The notes beneath the pieces are model-generated. The model saw only the letters and a program-made list of their open reading frames with translations. It was not told where the DNA came from and did no database searches. Position numbers and translations under genes: made by a program. This document shows positions 47,549-50,553 of a stretch of 50,553 nucleotides of DNA, in pieces (the first letter of the stretch is position 1; each line of letters opens with the position of its first letter). This DNA comes from Lingula anatina (taxonomy: Eukaryota > Brachiopoda > Lingulata > Lingulida > Lingulidae): positions 9,939-60,491 of the forward strand of contig NW_019773690.1 of NCBI RefSeq assembly GCF_001039355.2, given 5' to 3'.

Positions 47549-50500
47549 TGACAGCTCACATTTAATGAAAAATTTAGAGATTAAATCATGCTCTAATGAA
47601 GTGTTTGAAGTCATTTTGATCATTATTTAGTCCCATAATTTAAATTTATTGTATCGGAGAAGCGATTTTGTTATCACTTCTTAAATTTGACTTGAATTGA
47701 TCAGTCTTATTTCCAGAAACAATGTTATAATTGTAATGCCTGAACATGAGTTGTAAAAGTAAATAGGCTTATGTCAAATATTGAACTTTATTTGTGTGGG
47801 AATGACACCAAAAATGATCAAGACAATCTGCACTTCAGTAAAATGATCAACAAGCTGAACTTAATTAATTTTTTGTTGGCATTATTTCAGAAGAATTGGC
47901 CAAAAGTGAAGTTTTTACAGAAATTGTTTTGATGGGCTATTAAAGGGAAAACTTAAACAGAAAACTTTGATCAAGGATGATACAAGATTTTTTATCATGA
48001 AAATTTATAACGGTGCAGGGTGATGTTTGAGTTGACCTGTGTAAAAAAGATAATTATATAAAAATATTAGAAATAAATGCAGTAAGTTGTTATGCATTCA
48101 ATTCCATCACATTGCCAATAAATATTTATCTTCTAAAAATGAAGTCTTGAGATATCTGTAGAACTTCCATTCTAACTGTTACAAAGTTTTACCTAATTTA
48201 CACAGCAAGTTTCAGAAATTACTGGAAACTAATCTCTATGATCAGCCCATGGGAGTATTAAGTAACCTCTGATTAAGTAGAAACATACTGGAAAGGGAAG
48301 GGATCCAGATAGTAGACAGGTAAGTTTCTAATCTCCTTTGAAATTTTGGGCTTATTTTATTGCTCTACAGCAGGTTTTACGTGTAAAACGTAAGTCAATC
48401 ATATCTTAACAATTCCCTAGTATTTACTTTCTGGTATTATAATTATTCACAGGGATTTTAAGAAGAGAGGAAGATTGAACCAGAAATGTATTTTTCTCTG
48501 TTGACAAAAATTACCAAAAGGTAACTTTCTTATCTGGGCCAACATCCAATCATGTAATTATGACCTAGCTTTTAGATTTGCCCCAATTAAAATTGTCATT
48601 TCAAATGAACTTATAACCATCTTATATAATTCCTATTATACATAAATATTTTCACATTCATTAATTTTACAAGAGGGAAAGCTAATACTTTCAAGTTCAT
48701 TTTTATTCCTTTTTTTTACATGAACATTACTTCAAATTGTTACAGCTATAACAATATCAAAAAAGTTACAAAGTAGTTTTAGGCTTTACTTCCGTATTTA
48801 TACTAAGTAAAAAAAAAAAAATCCAAAAGCCACTCACACATATTCTTACAAAAGCATTGCTTCCAGAAATAAATAAGTTCTAACTATCCATGATTCACAG
48901 AGTGCAATGCAACAAAAGAGAACAGGAGAAAATGAGAAGAAATCACTTACAGAAGTATAGGTCTGCACTCTGAGGCATAATTTTTTTTGTCACTGACACA
49001 TTCACAAAAACAGCACAGGTCAACATATTTCTGCTCTTGCTAATATTCAAAACGTGTCATGCACATCGGTGTATCCTGTATCTATCTATAACTTACAAGA
49101 AATTGAAAATGTGATATATCACATGAAAACAGTTCCTCTTCAAGAAAAATGATAATTGTTTTAAATAGAAATGACTTAAATTATCAGAAAAAAATAAACA
49201 TGCTGATGAATTTGATGTTCAAATTACTATGGAATTATAAGTACAAATGGCACTTTGGTACTATGATATGTATGTAGCAACAAAGTAGTCCAAAAGAGTC
49301 TGTATATAAAAGAGTAACCTGCAAGTAAGCAGGTAAATAATTTATCAGTGATTTATAGGCAATGACCAATCTTTCATTTCGCATACCTCTTAGGAGAGCC
49401 TTTTGAGCTGGAGCTGGAGTTCTATTGGGCTTCTTCAATAAATCCAGGAGCAAATTTGAAGGTGCACAGTGCAAGATTTTCAAGCCAGAAACTAGATCAC
49501 AATAATATATTTTTCTGTGGTAAATGGCATTTTCCTGACCCTTGCAACAAACTGAATTACTTTGGGGAAAAGGAACCCTTCAACCACACCCAAGAGATGG
49601 TGTTTCACGTTCCACCATCACCTCCAACTCAATTCTTGCACCGACTTCTGGATTCAGCATGTTTTGAAACTGTCAAAATGGTTGACAGGTGGTTGTAGAT
49701 TTTATTTTAAAATATTAATCTGTCAAAATATGATTAAAAGGTATAAATAACTTGTCCTCAGATATGTTCAACAGGAAGTGGCCTTTGTAGTTAGTATGCT
49801 TAAATCCCTTATATAAATTTTGTCACTTTATAAATGATAGCATTTTTTCAAAATTCACAATTAGTCACACATCTAATGTAACAATAGAGCTATCCCTTGT
49901 AATTATATTCTAATTCAGTTGTAGCATGATGGATTTGCCAAAGCGATCCAGATACACGCACTGTTTGAATGGGAATATATAAATAGTCAAAACCCCCAAG
50001 CAGTGGGTTAGGTGTGACATACTGTGGTATTGTGTTCACTACCACAGCATTTTTTCTCTGTTTCATAACCCACCATGTCCCCCTTCCAGGTACAGCAGAT
50101 ACTAACTTACAGGAGTGTCACCTGACAAGACAGAATGCTCAATTGGCTTGATATATCACACTGCCTTCCACTGCCTGTGTAACATTTTGCAAGGACGGTC
50201 TTCAATCATGCAAGCAAATCACACTGCTGGATGCATTTTTAATTTTAAAAAAGTTTCATTTTGTACAGTTCCATAGTATAGTTAAGTATACCCGTTTTCC
50301 TTTTCACACAACTTCTCTGCTGACTTGATGACATCCATGACTCGGGTAGAAGTGATGGAAAAAATAATTACTAAGCCCAACTTTTGTTCCCTCTGACGTT
50401 ATGAATGAAGAATGTCCAGCCTACTACTCCTTGGATTTTTTGGCATAGACTTTGGTCAATTTAAGGCAAAGAAGGCATACTATACTATACGATGAATCTA

Positions 50501-50553
50501 AGTGAACTGAAACTTTCAAGTTTAAGTACATGAGATCTAGTATTATTTGGACT
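47549..50553. other. FKBP15 3' UTR and right-hand intergenic region
   Basis: AATAAA signals at 48072-48077 and 48117-48122 suggest that the FKBP15 mRNA ends near 48140. Beyond that the DNA is AT-rich with short frames only. A minus-strand AATAAA near 48704 and a candidate minus-strand exon at 49387-49491 hint at a gene entering from the right, but this is weak. Confidence 0.55.
49387..49491 (-). CDS. Candidate minus-strand exon of an unknown gene
   Basis: This 105-bp stretch is bounded by an acceptor (GATCTAG) and a donor (AGAG|GTATGC) and is open in one frame, reading SGLKILHCAPSN, LLLDLLKKPN and RTPAPAQKALL. The upstream pyrimidine tract is poor and no second exon is found. The family is not recognised. 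Confidence 0.25.

Noticed and set aside
49456-49750. Plus-strand frames around FNHTQEMVFHVPPSPP
   Set aside because: No usable splice sites or continuation were found, and a competing minus-strand candidate overlaps it. Too weak to call.
1-50553. tRNA genes, rRNA, CRISPR arrays or bacterial operon features
   Set aside because: None was recognised by eye. The spliced genes show nuclear animal DNA, in which CRISPR arrays and operon signals are not expected.

Overview
The window is nuclear DNA of an animal. It is AT-rich, its introns are mostly a few hundred bases long with standard GT-AG ends, and its gene families are those of bilaterians. A marine invertebrate such as a mollusc, annelid or other non-vertebrate bilaterian fits best, but the sequence does not fix the phylum. 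Three genes carry most of the coding sequence.

Positions 1-14692 (+ strand) hold the 3' part of a DEAH-type RNA helicase. Exons at 1470-1689, 2301-2438 and 7719-7838 and a giant last exon at 7986-14692 encode helicase motifs V and VI, the HA2-like region and a very long C-terminal extension. The extension holds eight copies of a divergent domain of about 75 residues that I read as winged-helix (LOTUS/OST-HTH-like), a block of 37-residue tandem repeats, and repeatedly duplicated charged linkers. One intron, 2439-7718, is of the GC-AG type and contains two inverted-repeat elements flanked by TA duplications (2608-4258 and 4528-7563).

Positions 14693-18224 are the 3' UTR and convergent intergenic DNA, including a near-perfect 257-bp foldback element. 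Positions 18225 to about 31200 (- strand) are an SLC31A1/CTR1-type copper transporter with an ectodomain built from PHAGHDMG-type metal-binding repeats. Its middle appears twice (19063-22636 and 22641-25725), joined by a single N at 22640. This looks more like two unmerged haplotypes than a real duplication.

Positions 31519-47548 (+ strand) are a complete 30-exon FKBP15 (WAFL) gene of 1286 codons, with WH1-like, FKBP, Pro/Gln-rich, coiled-coil and acidic LF-motif regions. All 30 exons join in phase. FKBP15 and CTR1 are divergent neighbours a few hundred bases apart. As I recall it, human 9q32 has the same arrangement, so this may be an old shared-promoter gene pair. Positions 47549-50553 hold the FKBP15 3' UTR and otherwise no well-supported gene.

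The most novel item is the helicase with its own array of LOTUS-like winged helices. LOTUS domains normally occur on separate proteins that bind germ-granule helicases.
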